In this document: positions 1 through 13,200 of the stretch, one piece after another
Position numbering within the stretch: position 1 is the first letter of the stretch
Layout: each line of letters opens with the position of its first letter
Source: Mansonella perstans
Lineage: Eukaryota; Nematoda; Chromadorea; Rhabditida; Onchocercidae
NCBI GenBank assembly: GCA_037074765.1
Contig: JBAMDO010000040.1
Coordinates: forward strand, 124,001-188,000
Reading direction: 5' to 3'
Length of the DNA: 64,000 nucleotides
The notes under the pieces: generated by a model
What the model saw: only the letters and a program-made list of their open reading frames with translations
What the model was told of the DNA's origin: nothing
Databases searched by the model: none
Position numbers and translations under genes: made by a program

Positions 1-2490
1 ATTCCAAAAGTTGCAGCAAAAGAAAGGAAAGAGTAAAGACAAGAAATGTGCAACAGCTCAAATTATGCAATGAAGTTGATAACATATCGCATTTCTTACT
101 TCTATATTGAGCTTAACTGCATTGTTATGAAAAAATGAAGAAATATTAAAGTACTAAATGGTATTACAAGACAAAAAAACCTTTTCTGGATATGAAGGAA
201 TCTCGTCTTGGTAAGTTTCGCAAACTTAAATATATTTTGTTTGTTTACCAAAAAAGAGAAGAAAAGAGTGAACTTATCCATGAAACAAACAAGAAAAACA
301 AAACAATTTGAAATCTTGAAAAAGCAAAACAAAATTTCTACACAAAAGCGGAGAATTGAAATCCTCCATGAGCAAACATGCTGAGAGCAATTTAGACTTC
401 AGAAAAGGCAACTATTCTGAAATTTCAAAACAGTAATAAGAGTGTTGCAGAGAAGCTGAAGATATCTTCATTAAAGAAAAAGAAAAACGAAATGAATGAG
501 GACATCAAACAAGTGGTAAGTAAGGAAACATGAAAACGAAGTTCTCATGTTCCTGGTTTCTGATTTTTTGGATATTTGCACAACTGGCATAACTTTAAAT
601 GAAGCAACCGTACGGAGAATGCACATGAGCTACTTGAAGTATGCTTTTGTCGAGTAAGTATGGAACGATACTAGCCAACAATAAAGTTGATTGAATGACA
701 AATTTGCACCGTCTTTCTCATGCTTGCACTGTTAGGCCCACTGGAATTTTCAAAAAATTAGCCTCAAATACTTAAGAAAATGGCTAATAAGGTCAAATCA
801 TTAAGACCTCCTATAATTACTACTTTGTTTTAGGAGACTTCAAAAAAGAGTAGTACTTTCACGACCAAACTGATATATCCAAATAAAAAAAACATTTTTT
901 CTTTAAAAAAACGTCGAAATTTTCCTTTTGAATTTATGATTTACGTTTTGGAAAGATCGATTTTCTTTGGAAATAGTGGCCGCAGTGTGATCTAGAATGG
1001 AAAGAAAGGGTATAAGTGGGTCACAAAATGCTTCAATCAATTGATTTGAAGCATCATAAAATTTTCGATCAATATCCTGGATGTTGGAAACGCCACTGGT
1101 ACCAGTAAATAGTAACTCGCACAGTTTTCCTTAGTGGAAAGAGTGGTATTATCTTGAACAGAGAGAATATCATACATAAAGCTTATGTGAAAGTTGGGAT
1201 GCGTTGAGATAAACATTTTGTGAAAGTTGGGATAAACATTTAGCTAGGAACAAACGAGCAAACTCTGTCGGAAAGATAAACAAACTTTACCGAAAGATTA
1301 AAAGGTTTTCAGTCTTTTCATAAATAGGAATGGAGAATTCTAGCAAGAAACATGAATATAGAGTTGTTCAGTTAGACGGATAAAAATAATGATGGAATTG
1401 TCGAAAGATAAGCTTAGTGCTGGTCGATATATATTGCGATGAAATGAAATGGATTTTTAGTCGGACTAAAGTGGGAAGCTTAAACTATCGACGGCCAGAA
1501 GACCAGATTGTCGATAATTATACCACACCCTTGCAACGTCCATTGAAGTTGTCCTTCCTCTCCTCTCCTCTTTACCCTTTCATCACACTCTTCCCTTGAC
1601 ATTTCCATCCTTTTGCAAATTATCCAAGGGCCATGAATGAAATGCACAGCCAAGTCCAAGTATCATTCCACGGAATCCATTTTCTATTGTGATACCAAAC
1701 CCAGCGGATCTAGTTTAAGATAACAGATCCAGAAACATTTTGATGGGAAAGAGTTTTTATTGGTAAGATCAATTGATTGATGTGTTCTTGCTGGCCGGTG
1801 TTTTCGGGATATTTTTCGGGTAAAGTGAGAAGTGGGAAATGCAGTTAGGCAAATCAATTGCTTTAGCGATGTTTGCATTGACTTTTGATACAAATCATGG
1901 ATCAATTTAACTGTCCATCAGTAAGATCTAACAATTCATCTTTAAAATGTACGGATGTATTTTAGTTGGCGTAATTTATCTCTGACAAGTTTCTCTCATT
2001 TAACAGTGCATCAAATGAAATTAAAAGGCGATATTAGTTATGGTAAACAAATATCAGTTTGCATCTGCGCAAACCGATAAAGAATTGCTCGATAATGTTC
2101 AAAATCGCTGTCTTTCACAATTTCCACTGTGTTATTTATCATCCGAACACTTTCCTCCAGTTGCTCTCGACTCCATGCTATTTCCAGTGTTATCAGTATA
2201 CCTGGATTATTTCATATTTCAGGTTTCCAATCTCAACAAAATGTGTATTTAAGCTAAAAGTGAATAAAATCAGAGAACAAACAATGGTTTAATCAAAATG
2301 ACTTAATGGTCTAAATACCATCGAGACATCTGCTTGTTAGTTGCTCGCCAAAATTGAACTTCCTGAACCACCCTGAAATAACAAAAAAATTGACGGTTTT
2401 TGAAAGACTTCAGAGATTATGCCCTTGTTTATTTGACATTAATTTATTGAATTCATCGTCAAAATAATTTTTTTCATTTGATGGTATGCT
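1..2490. other. Window edge, no firm gene; weak exon-like pieces on +
   Basis: No recognisable gene. Three short plus-strand stretches look faintly coding. The first 70 bases are rich in Lys and Gln codons. A Lys-rich piece at about 467-515 follows a TTGCAG and ends at a GTAAGTAAG donor. A piece at about 575-652 ends at a strong GTAAGTATG donor. They could be exons of a coiled-coil gene entering from the left edge, but I could not join their phases. The rest (about 700-2490) is AT-rich with no exon I can support. Confidence 0.2.
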
Positions 2491-2491
2491 T

Positions 2492-4877
2492 TCATTGCTT
2501 TTTTTTCACTTTCATTGCCGTCATTTGTCTGAGAATGAGCAAAGTAAAAGATGCAGCAACAAGAACTTGCTGACCTGATAATTTGGCGTACTTCATGGAT
2601 ATGGACAAAGGTGGAAGCTGCTTTTTTCGGATTATCATAACTTGAGTTGTGATTAGTTTTGCATCTCGTGCTAATATTTCCCTCGAAAATTTTAGTATGC
2701 GACCATAAAATGAAACTAAAGTTTCATTATCTCGCTGCATACATAAGATGAGCAATTTCTATAAAAGGAGAAAAATTGTCAAAAGCCTCGAAATTTTTTG
2801 AAAAATTTGTGAAAATGTCTTGAAAACTACAAAATTAATCCTTAATATGCCTCAGCGTAGCCATTTTCTCCAGAATATCTTATTACGGTGAATGCAAAAA
2901 ATTAATTTGTTTGACCTTGCCAGTTGCTTTGACCGCAGCAGTATAGACGGGAAGAACTGATTGTTCGGGGATGAATGTAATGTTCTTGACATCTTTAACC
3001 ATATCCATTTTCTTAATTCTGCTGTATTCCTGCAATAAACAAAAATCAGATTTGCACATTAATTTACTAATAAACGAACATTTACCAGAAAAAGACAAAG
3101 TGACAGACTCGTTTTTTGCACTAAAAGTAAGAAATAACAGTGTGGCTCAGTGTGAGAAATTTATCAAAGATTTCCCGAAAATTTGTGAATATTTAAAGAG
3201 TGACACTACGGTAAACGGAAAGCTTCGGTTAGGAATCATTCCCTTAACATCATGAAACTGACGCATGCAATAAACACTGTACACTTTGTTTGGGACAGAC
3301 TATTTCTGAGGGAAGCAAGGGATTAGTCCATTACTGAACAATCCCGTGGTTCCAGAAGTCTTGAGAACGAGCAGGACGAATGACAATTGCTATAAGGAAA
3401 TATAGCAACTGCCATTGAAATATAGCAATTGAAATTGCTTTTTTTTTTCATTGCTATAAATGCATTTTTTGTGATATGCGAAGAAATACATTCAATATAT
3501 CAGCTGAGAACTTACTGTAGTGCAAATATCAAAATTAGGAACATCTTCGGGCGTGAAATCGTATATACTACTCCAATTGTTAGTAAATGGGCTCAGTGAT
3601 GCCTTTGTCATATGCTCTGAAAGTGCGGTACCACTTATATGGTACCTGTTAGAATTTAAACTGATTGCACTTGGGAATACTTATCGCGATTACACTACCA
3701 GGATTATGATTTTCCTGACCTTCGAAATTCGGAAAATTCAATTTTTATGCTATGCTAAAAAAATTGCATCAAGAACAAGAAAAGTGAAAAGCAAACCTTC
3801 GAGTTCATCATATGAAAGAGCGAGTGATCGAAATCGCATCAATTTACTTGATTCGATGATCGGTTTTGTTGCGCAGAATAGGAATACATCAATGTTAATG
3901 CAATCTCGACTACGGAACTGTTGGCAAATGGTAAACAATGTGATATTTTTGCAGTCTCGGATAAACACACTAAATTCTTGCACTTGAAAAATGATTCTAG
4001 AAGCCATATAAACTCCACATGTTTTTATAATGAAACGTACTAATTTGTGTGATAAGTATTGTAAAGGCTACCCCTTTGTTCCCATAATACCTTGCATTCC
4101 CATATTCTTAAGTATGAGAAAAAATTTGCTTCGGAAATATTTCAAAATTTCTATATATACATTTAGTATATTTAGAAAACTGTTTTAAAATACTGGTTCC
4201 AACCGGCGACCCGCAAGAATGACAGTGAGTGAGAAGAAAACAGACGGGATGTGTTTTCGTTTTTTGTTTTTTTTAAGCACTAATATTACATTGATGAAAA
4301 CTAAAAATGTTTTCTATTTTTCACCTCATAAAATCATTCTCAAAAGTTTTAAGTTTACTTTCAAATTAAGAGAATTTATTATTTTTAAACCTTATTTCTT
4401 GTTACAAATAAAAAAACCCAAATGGTCTCTGGCCAAGAAATGATTAGGAATCACTATTTTAGATGCAATCACTCGGTCGGAAATATTTTAAGTATTTTGA
4501 AAAGAAATAAGGTTTAATCATTTGTCACACTCAATGATACGGTAAAGAAAACGGTCAAGATTTTGCTTAACCTTCCTTTGCAAGGACCAATGATAATGAG
4601 GCACTCCTCGCATTCATCAATGTTCACTGCAGCCAAGTGATCAAGCAGCAGTATGCAACATTCCTGAAATAATATTCCGTTATCGAGCATTCCTGAAATA
4701 ATTTCTTATTTATCTATTATTATCATTATTATCTATGTAGATATTGACATATGAAAACTAACTTTGCATTTCTCGACAGTGAACTGTTGTCCGGCAATAG
4801 AGCCATCTGTTTTAACAGCAATTTCACCATCAAGATTGATGAAATGATATTCTATTGGATTGGATTTTTCTTCATCC
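2492..4877 (-). CDS. RP2-like protein (TBCC domain), 5' exon not found
   Basis: Homologue of XRP2, the ARL2/ARL3 GTPase-activating protein that works at the cilium base and in lipidated-cargo trafficking. Minus-strand exons are 4877-4763, 4663-4572, 3969-3797, 3616-3516, 3029-2916 and 2758-2575. The tail is either a tiny exon ending at 2521 or read-through to 2492. All internal junction phases agree. Diagnostic stretches are SIAGQQF, the DHLAAVNIDEC beta-helix turn, IGPCKG, ICQQFRSRDC and KPIIESS. The Arg and Gln of QQFRSRD correspond to the GAP residues of human RP2 (Q115 and R118, family knowledge). NNWSSIYDFTP marks the end of the TBCC fold. The last exons encode a helical segment where RP2 has its NDK-like domain. 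The first exon visible begins mid-codon, so the N-terminal exon, which in RP2 carries the Met-Gly-Cys acylation signal, was not located. Confidence 0.85.
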
Positions 4878-4879
4878 CT

Positions 4880-7598
4880 AAATTTTCATTTTTCGTTTTG
4901 ATGTAATGATACTTTGCCTTTGCATTTTTAAAATACGTAAATTCCTTTAAAAAAGATTTCTCAAATTCATATAAAAAAAGAGAGCAATCCTTCAACAGTA
5001 CAGCAATATTCTAAAATATTGGAATTCTTAGCAAAGATGTTACAGTTGTTAAAATAAGATCACAACAAATATATAAGTTACTGCAGATCCACTACTTAGT
5101 TCGTAAATTTTTGAAAGATGTTGAGATATCAAAGTTTTTAAAATAAAAGTAAGAAAAAAATATTTAGGACAATGAAATTTGAAACTTCCTTCAATAAACA
5201 GTGAGCAGGTTTTGTTTTGTTTCTTCGAAAGAAATTGCCGAATAAGGTATGAGACAAAAGCTTAACTTTGGTCTATCATTGATACAACTATAGGATTTCT
5301 TAATTATATTTTAAGATATTTTCAATATTGAGCAATAAAAATATAATAAAAATGTTTTAGAACTAGTGCTGAATAATTATTAAACTAGAAGTTGGAGACT
5401 TTGACTTGCAAACTGAAACTGATTTGCTTAAATTAAATGAAGCAGATAGTTATTGAATAAATAAATGATTATTCTACATAATTGATTTTCTGAAAGACAA
5501 GCTTTATTTCATAAGAGAAAATAATGATGCTTTATCTAATGTTATTCGTTTAATTTTTTTTTTAAAATCTATTCAGAAAATTAAACATCCGTTGATTTTT
5601 CCAGTAAACGATAGAAGGGAAATTTCTCACAGACATAACTTTTCAAACTTTCAATATGTTTTAGTTTTTCATTAGGGGTTGAATAGAACAGAAACAGGAG
5701 GGCATAAACATGGTGTGTTAAATATATCGAGCAGAAAACTTCTTTAAATTTGAGACACTGGACACTGAATAAAAAAAATACCATCAATATATTGAAATAT
5801 GTATTAAAATTATTGAGACCTAAGTTAGAATGGCTATGACACAATATTTTGAACCTGACAGTATATCAAGCATAATTATGACAAATCATAACAGTTTGCT
5901 TGCTACTTCTACTAATTTTTTTTATTTATCCCGATTGCTACAAAATAATCAATATTTTATGTATGCTTAATGATAATATAATTAAGATTAAGATAAATAC
6001 AACGATTTCGATTTCTTTATTCACTACTAGCATTTGTTACATCATCTTACGCTGCTTGATCATTTCTTTCCTCTTTCTTTTCCACAGCATGCTACTTTTT
6101 CCCGCAATTATGATCATATTTTTGATCATACATTCTCAATAATACTACTTACCAATCACATCATTCCAATGAGTTAATGATCGTATACTAAGTTGGCAAT
6201 TAACAAAAAAATTCCATTACCACGAATATTTCCCGCAATCATTATTCGTCATGTAGTATTGCTCTCTGCGTTTTGAACGTTTGCTGACTGAGCAGCACGA
6301 GCGAAGCATCAGAAATGGCAAATTAACAAATCTAGGAATAATATTTCAGCCAATGAAATTATCCACTGAACTTTAAGAAGAAACTTGATATACTATGAAA
6401 TTTATTACTAATATGTGGTGTAATCTGCAAATTAGTATGAATGAATTGTTGACAACATTGCCCATATTCCTTGTTGCGAAGCTTGTAGTCGCGTAGGAAG
6501 AAGGCAGATAATGTTACCGACTCGTAATTCGTTACCATGGTAATTATTACGCTAATGTTGACCATTACATATTTGCTTGTCAATAAAAATGATACAATAA
6601 ATTATTTCAAATTTACGTGGAACAAACTGTTGGCAAATTTTGATGTGCAAATTCCATCGATAGTAGAGAACAAGTCATTTGTTGTACAAATTAATCTAAG
6701 CAAATTCAGAACTGTGACCAACAGACATGTGGGTTTTGCAACTACGCGCGAAAACTCGAGAACTGAAAAAAGAAATATATCCTTCATCCTCCAGATGAAA
6801 AATCAAGTGACATCGACCAAGAATAATTATGGGCGTCATCCAGTCGTACACTTTCTAATTAAATCTCTTTTTCTTGATAAGAACGATTAACTGAATCTGT
6901 TATTTGTTAATTTCAGTTGCAGAATAACAATTTTTGGAGCATAATGAATACACTGAATGTGCCTGTGTCTTTTTATCATTGACAACGCAAAGAAATCTTC
7001 TCAGCATTTCAAAATGCGCTCGCTGCTACGAACAAGAAACTACTACAATAAATTAGTACTAGTACTTCTGGATAACCAAAGATGACCCAAGATAATCCCA
7101 ACCAATCTCTATGCTCATTAAATCGAACAAAAATTCAGAAAAGACAACAACGTAATCTAAGGTTTACAATCCTTGATTGCATTCCAAAAATAAAACTAAT
7201 ATTGGCAACCTCTCTCGTGAACACTTCCAACTGTTGACGACTTTGTTAAGAGTTTTTAACGATTAATTTACTGAAAAGAATTCAAAATCGACTACAAGCA
7301 AGAAATACTGGAAAATGACAAATAGCAATCATTAGGTTTCGTTCACGCTGATATAAACAAAAAAAACTTCAAACCGTTCAATTACACATAGCTACATCAG
7401 CTTTTTGTACATAAAAGAAATGAAGAAATAAAGCGAAATTAAGATATCTGCACGAGCTAGAATAAGCAGCATGTATTAGATATCTTTTATATATCAGGTA
7501 TTTCCAACATACAATTATCTTTTCTGGTCATAAATGATCGAATATTATTGGAATAACTAAATTTTGTCACAACATATTCCATGACCATGAACAAAGAG
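4880..7598. other. Intergenic; one 117-codon plus ORF of doubtful status
   Basis: AT-rich spacer. A search for the missing acylated first exon of the RP2-like gene found no Met-Gly-Cys start on the minus strand. At 6537-6890 (+) an ATG-initiated ORF of 117 codons starts with a hydrophobic run (MVIITLMLTITYLLV) and continues with a polar, basic sequence. It has no recognised domain and no clear splice or trans-splice signal, so I do not call it a gene. The rest shows nothing supportable. Confidence 0.3.
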
Positions 7599-9531
7599 TT
7601 ATAGTATACTGCCTTCTGAGGTATTACGAAAGTCCTTGTTGGAGGACATGTTGAGAGAAAAAACAACATTACAAAAATTGAAATGATCAACAAAATCACA
7701 GATGATAATGTTAAAATAAGAAGGTTTATCAAAAATAGTAATCCAAGAAATGGCTTCTTCTGTACATTTCAAAGCAAATCTTTTTTCAAAAGTAGAGAAT
7801 GGGTGCAGGAAAATATCAAACCATTTCACTGTCAAAATTGCTTGCGTTACAAAGAATACATTCCTAGGACCTCGTCTGTGATCTCGTATTGTTCGATTAA
7901 GAAATTCAAATAATTTGTCATTTCGATTCACATTAGCATATGGACTACGAATGCAGCTCGAATCCCACATCCAGGATGTGCTTCGATGAGCTGCTGTTTC
8001 TGCTGCTGATATAGCTATAACCTGATAACCCGACTGCCACATACTAGCGAGGCTTATCTTACTTATATCTTCTGTTCGTAAACATAATTTCCGACCAAAC
8101 ACATTTTCAACCATTTCCAAAAATTTAATATATTCACTGTTGTTAAAATTATACAAATGGTTAAAATCAAGAATGACAATTTCTCTTAAATGATCATTTA
8201 AAAAAGTATTTATAAGTAAGAGAAGCTCTTTTATACAACTACCATAAAGGGCATGGAGAACACGCACCCCATATAACTTGGCAGGTAATGGTACTGTGAG
8301 TCTAATATCAAAGTAACGTACACCGGCATAAAGTTGCTTAACTACTGAATATCGCTGTGTTGTGGCCCATCGTCGCATGAAGCGTCGCACTATTCGAAAT
8401 CGGCCAACTTCTCGGATAAATCGTCCTTCATCATTTGCTACGGGATATTTATCAAACAACAATTGCGTGAACGAATCATGCGATCCTCAAAGTTAAAACA
8501 TTTACACTTAACAAATCCTCAACAATTCCTCAAAATGGTGTCATCTTTTTTGTAAATTTATTCATCATGTTTCGTATAAAGAGGTACTTATCGTATTTTG
8601 TAATACAGTACATGTGGTGAGGTATGAAATAAGCTTGCGCCACTAACTGCAATCCTTTTAGTTAGATGATCATGACTACTGCTGGTAATCATCTGCAAAT
8701 CAGCAGAAAATGTAAGACACAAAGACAGTATCATTGAATCAGTAAATGGAAAGCTTTTATAGCACATAAATGGAAACCTAGTATAGCAAGTAAATGGAAA
8801 CCTAGTATAGCAAGTAAATGGAAACCTAGTATAACAAGTAAATGGAAATCTAGTATAGCAAGTAAATGGAAACCTAGTATAACAAGTAAATGGAAATCTA
8901 GTATAGCAAGTAAATGGAAACCTAGTATAACAAGTAAATGGAAATCTAGTATAGCAAGTAAATGGAAACCTAGTATAGGAAGTAAATGGAAACCTAGTAT
9001 AACAAATAAATGGAAACCTGGTATAGTAAATAAATGGAAACCTGGTATAGCAAATAAATGGAAACCTAGTATAGCAAATAAATGGAAACCTGGTATAGTA
9101 AATAAATGGAAAGCTGGTATAGCAAATAAATGGAAACCTGGTATAGCAAGGCAAACGAGAGGTCTCTCAGCGACTGTTTGTGACAGATTACTCATCCAAT
9201 ATTCACCGTTACATTGAGTTTCATTGATTCCCGGTAATTTTTTCTTCATTTCTTGTACAAAACCGAAGCGAACTTTTTCAAAATACTCCTATAAAGAAAA
9301 AGTAAAGAATACTATACTGACTGCTCTGATAAAATTATCAATACCCATAATACGATAAATCAAATAACAATGATATACTGCTAGATAGTATACAATTCAT
9401 ATCATGGAAATTTCAATGATAACATCATTTCATTAACGAAATGATGTTAAGATAACTGTACTGTTTGTTACTTCATTTAAAGATGGATATTCAGGTTGAA
9501 ACGCATCAACATTTAACGGCACTTCTTCCAT
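7599..9531 (-). CDS. PI-PLC X domain-containing protein (PLCXD family)
   Basis: A phosphatidylinositol phospholipase C X-domain protein of the stand-alone PLCXD type, with no Y, PH or C2 domain. Three exons give 365 residues: 9531-9472 (20 codons), 9288-9138 and 8485-7599; phases join at 0 and 1. Both catalytic histidines are visible. The first is in SHDS, restored when CCA-G joins GA-TCG-CAT at the second junction, giving LAIPG-SHDS. The second is in VLHALYG. Other family landmarks are GVRYFDIRL, the IVILDFNH strand and the C-terminal NIIICDFVDH. The family probably hydrolyses phosphoinositides, though metazoan PLCXD substrates are poorly settled. Oddity: the second 5' splice site lies inside the terminal unit of a 17-copy minisatellite in the following intron (8741-9148). 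The intron 3' end is TTTGAG. Confidence 0.9.
8741..9148. repeat. 24-bp x 17 minisatellite spanning an exon-intron junction
   Basis: Exactly 17 head-to-tail units of 24 bp (408 bp). The plus-strand unit resembles aataaatggaaacctggtat plus agca. The right-most unit (9125-9148) contains the last 11 bases of PLCXD exon 2 and its GT donor. On the minus strand 12 of 17 units keep AG^GT at the donor position. Three have AGAT, one AGCT, and the outermost unit has lost the site. Because 24 is a multiple of three and no stops occur, the array is open in two minus-strand frames, encoding 8-residue repeats such as AIPGFHLF. Unit variants alternate (aacct/aatct), suggesting higher-order duplication in blocks of two. 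Confidence 0.97.
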
Positions 9532-10200
9532 TAAATTTTCATTCGCCGATACTCATACCGCACACTTTAAAAAGGAAAACCTGTAGAAATGAAATCATTG
9601 TTCAGCAATGTTAGCTATACCGTACGGTTTATTTCAGTTAACGCGGAATCCTTACGCGGTAGTTTTGTGACAATCTTCAAATTAATTAAGACCTAATTTA
9701 ATACAACCACCTGTACTTCATTCCAACTCTCAAATTTTCTTTATGCGGTTAATCCTGCAAATGTAAAAAAATACAAATTGAAGTAAGAATTTGCTGTTCA
9801 CGAACCTTTTTTGTTTCTAGGTGGTTGGCTGATCTATTACTGTTCGATTCGCTTAGTTGCTTTATTTGTTTAACAAAAAACAGTTTTTTTGAAAGTATTC
9901 GAATTAAGTGTAAGTGATAGGCTAAACGGATAAGAAGGTAATTTCAACAATTAATACTACATTCATATATTTCACAAAAGTTACGAAAATTCCTTCTAAA
10001 TTTTGTGAAATTTTCAGATAGATGAAAAATTCTTATTCAGTGGTTAATTCACATAATGCATGGATTTTTAATTTTTTCATGAAAAAATTCTAGTAAGAAA
10101 TGTGCAAAAATGAGAGATATATGACGTAGAAAAGATTTTCATCTTTTGCAATTTAATAATACAAACGATATGTAAAAACTGTCTTAATATCGTAAGAATA
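9532..10200. other. Divergent intergenic region PLCXD / PUS7
   Basis: About 0.7 kb between the divergent starts of the PLCXD gene (-) and the PUS7 gene (+). It is AT-rich, contains no ORF of note and presumably holds both promoters. No motif stands out. Confidence 0.5.
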
Positions 10201-10233
10201 ATGTATCTATCTGTTAACGCTTATTTTCAGGAA

Positions 10234-13200
10234 ATGGAGGAAGATTTTTTTATTACAGAATATATGAGCAGCGGACGTTGTGAACTGAAATGTACGATAA
10301 AGACGTTGTATTCAGATTTCATCGTCAATGAAATCACTCCAGATGGAACTATTCTTGGTAAGTTCATAATTGATGATTCTTACTATTTTACGGTGCTGCT
10401 AACGATGTTATATTCTGATGGTAGATGAATATATAGTTCACTATTAACCCATATTTCACATACCCATTACTTACATTAACCATTATATTGCATATCTATA
10501 TGATTGCAAAGTTTCTTGTGGTTTTTGCTAAAATATTCATCAAATGTATCTTCAGATACAAGCAGAAAAGAAGAGTTAGGACATTCGTAGTATTTTTTGT
10601 GTTAATAAAGACAGATCTCATTTTACTTGGCTAGATTCTTCCTTTAGATATATCGTTGCCATGCACAACGGAAACGATCGTCAAAAGTAAGGAGACAAAG
10701 GATAGCTGGACAGGTATAAATGATATCTCCACTCCAGAAACTATCACACAAGATCTGGTCTCAAAAATTGATGCTCTTCTCAACGATGAAATCAATGTTA
10801 TCGAAATATCAACTGAAGTTAGTGCGAATACTGCTTCTAATTTAATTTCTCATATAATCTGCTGACTACGGTTTATGAATGAAATTTCTTATCTTCACTC
10901 AGGGTATGAACAAACAAAAGCGTACCATTATACATAACTGGATACGCAATCGATACAATGGCCTTTTGGATTCACAGACAGTTGCCAATACGATTCGAGT
11001 TCTAGTATCGGATAAACAAACTAGGCAATTTACTGTTCAGTTTTGATCATAAAAATTTCTTTGGAAAGGCTTGCAGATATATTTTTTATTTCTGCAATCT
11101 TCTTTAAATTCGCTGCTGGTCCAATTTCCGAAATTATTTTTATTGTAGGAAAAGAAGAACTTGGGCAGCAGATCGTCCCGATTATGTTCATTTCACATTA
11201 TGTAAAGAAAATAAAGATACACATTATGCACTTTCTGTGATTTCTAAGTACTTGGGGTAGGTTTTGTTTATTATTTATTGTTGAATATTTTTGGTTGGAA
11301 TACTTGATATCATCTAAATAGAATTTAGGATAAAAAACTCTTCATTTGGTATTTGTGGTACAAAGGATCGTCGGGCTGTTACAGCACAACGAGTGTCTTT
11401 ATATCGATGTGAAATTGAACGATTAAGACAGCTTAACGCTAAGCTACGCGGCATAAGACTTACCGATTTTTCTTCAAGTTCAAAACCATGTAAATTGGGT
11501 GATCTTTGGGGAAATAGATTCAAAATCATTTTAAGGTTAGTCATTGCTTTCATTCTGTCATAAATTTCTTTAATTTGCAGTTCAGCAATCGGAACTGCCT
11601 TTTGCATAGCATAACTTAGCCTACCTTTGTTTAAAAAGACCTCGGGAATCTTGCAATTGTAGAGATGTTCATCCGTTCAGCGAAACTGATTTGATAGAGA
11701 GGATTGAAGATTTTAAGTCAAACGGTTTCATCAATTATTTTGGAACTCAGCGTTTTGGATCATGCGCGTTTAATACTGCTGAAATCGGCATTGCAATTTT
11801 AAAGAAGCAGTGGAAAGCTGCCTTGGAAGCAATTTTGAAACCACGCAATGCCTACGGTAGGAGTTTATTTCCTGTGAATAAATTTATGGTTTTTACGAGA
11901 TTTCAGAAAGTTATGATGTTTGATTCAGCCAAAAAAATACCTTATTTACTAGTTTCCAGGAAGTATTCGAGAAGCTCTAGATGAATGGAATAAATCGGGG
12001 AATCCTTCTGCCGCTTTGGAAAAGCTCACAGGTAGTCAGGTATGACTAGTGATATATTGTAGAAAACTTTAATATTTCGAAATTTGAACATTATTTTTAA
12101 CGAACTTGAAAAAAAACTGGAAATTTTTGGAATAAAGCAGTAAATTCTCTTATTCTTGCAACAAATATTCATTATTTCATGTAATTTCAGGCATATGCCA
12201 CGATCGAAGGGCAACTTTTATCGTATCTCAGTAAGAATAAATGCAACTGTCGCGGTGCTTTGTTAAATTTAGCGCGGAATACACGCAGTCTTTATATTCA
12301 TGCCTACCAGAGTTTATTATGGAATAAGGTACCTGTTCATTCTTAATGCTGTGAGTTAGTATAAGTTTATGACTTTTATATCGCCGTTCAATTTTGATTT
12401 CTTTCGAATACTGCACCCAACGAGCATTCCTTAAATTTTATACGCAAGCATATTTTTAAAATATGATAGTGTATCATGTTATAGTAAGAATTATAACATT
12501 TTAAATTGTTTAAAGCTTGTCACTCGACGGGTCAAAAACAGGGGATTCCACGCGATCGCCGGTGACTTGAATATTCAAGGTCAAAAAATCAAAGATTTTG
12601 AAAACGAGGAGATAGCTTTGCCCCTAATATCAGGATCAATTGAATTTCCCGACAATGAAGGTTTCTTTCGGCTTTTTTTTTTTGGAATTCGTTTGTTGTC
12701 CTTATTATGAGTGCAGGCAGAGAGTTGGATTTCTAGTCGAATGATAAAAATTTGTGTTATGCTTAACAAAAAAAAATGTTTTGTGCTATGATGATTCCAT
12801 TAATTAGACTTTTGAGTTTTTATCTAACAAAAAGAAAAAATCTAGTAGAGGAATGACATTTTCTGTATGGAATGTAAATGCAAATGAAGCAGAATGTTTA
12901 ATAAATCAGCTTCTAATTGCTGACAGGTGTATTTTGCAGTTCGAGACTGGTATAAAGAAATAATGGCTGAGGATGGCGTGACAGAGGCAATGTTCACGGC
13001 ATTAGAAAAGCATGTTTATTCATTTTGTGCTGTGGAGTAAAAATAAATAGGACTTTTCCATTTCTTCATTTTCCTGGATTTGCAGTTAACTGTCAATAAT
13101 TAATTAGATTTATATTTGTTTTTTTTTTTTTTTAAGGGAATGGGCAATAGGTACTGTGATGCGCCATCTCATTACCAAACCGCAAGATGTGAGGTACAAA

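Noticed and set aside
3520..3987. 155-codon plus-strand ORF
   Set aside because: It lies antisense to two exons and an intron of the RP2-like gene, and the minus-strand reading matches the family; the ORF does not begin with ATG.
8741..9148. CRISPR-like array
   Set aside because: The 24-bp units are directly adjacent with no unique spacers, in a eukaryotic intron.
8588..9249. Two overlapping repetitive minus-strand ORFs (8-residue repeats) as a repeat-protein gene
   Set aside because: They are the minisatellite read through the intron; the real exon ends at 9138 and continues at 8485, which restores the catalytic SHDS motif.
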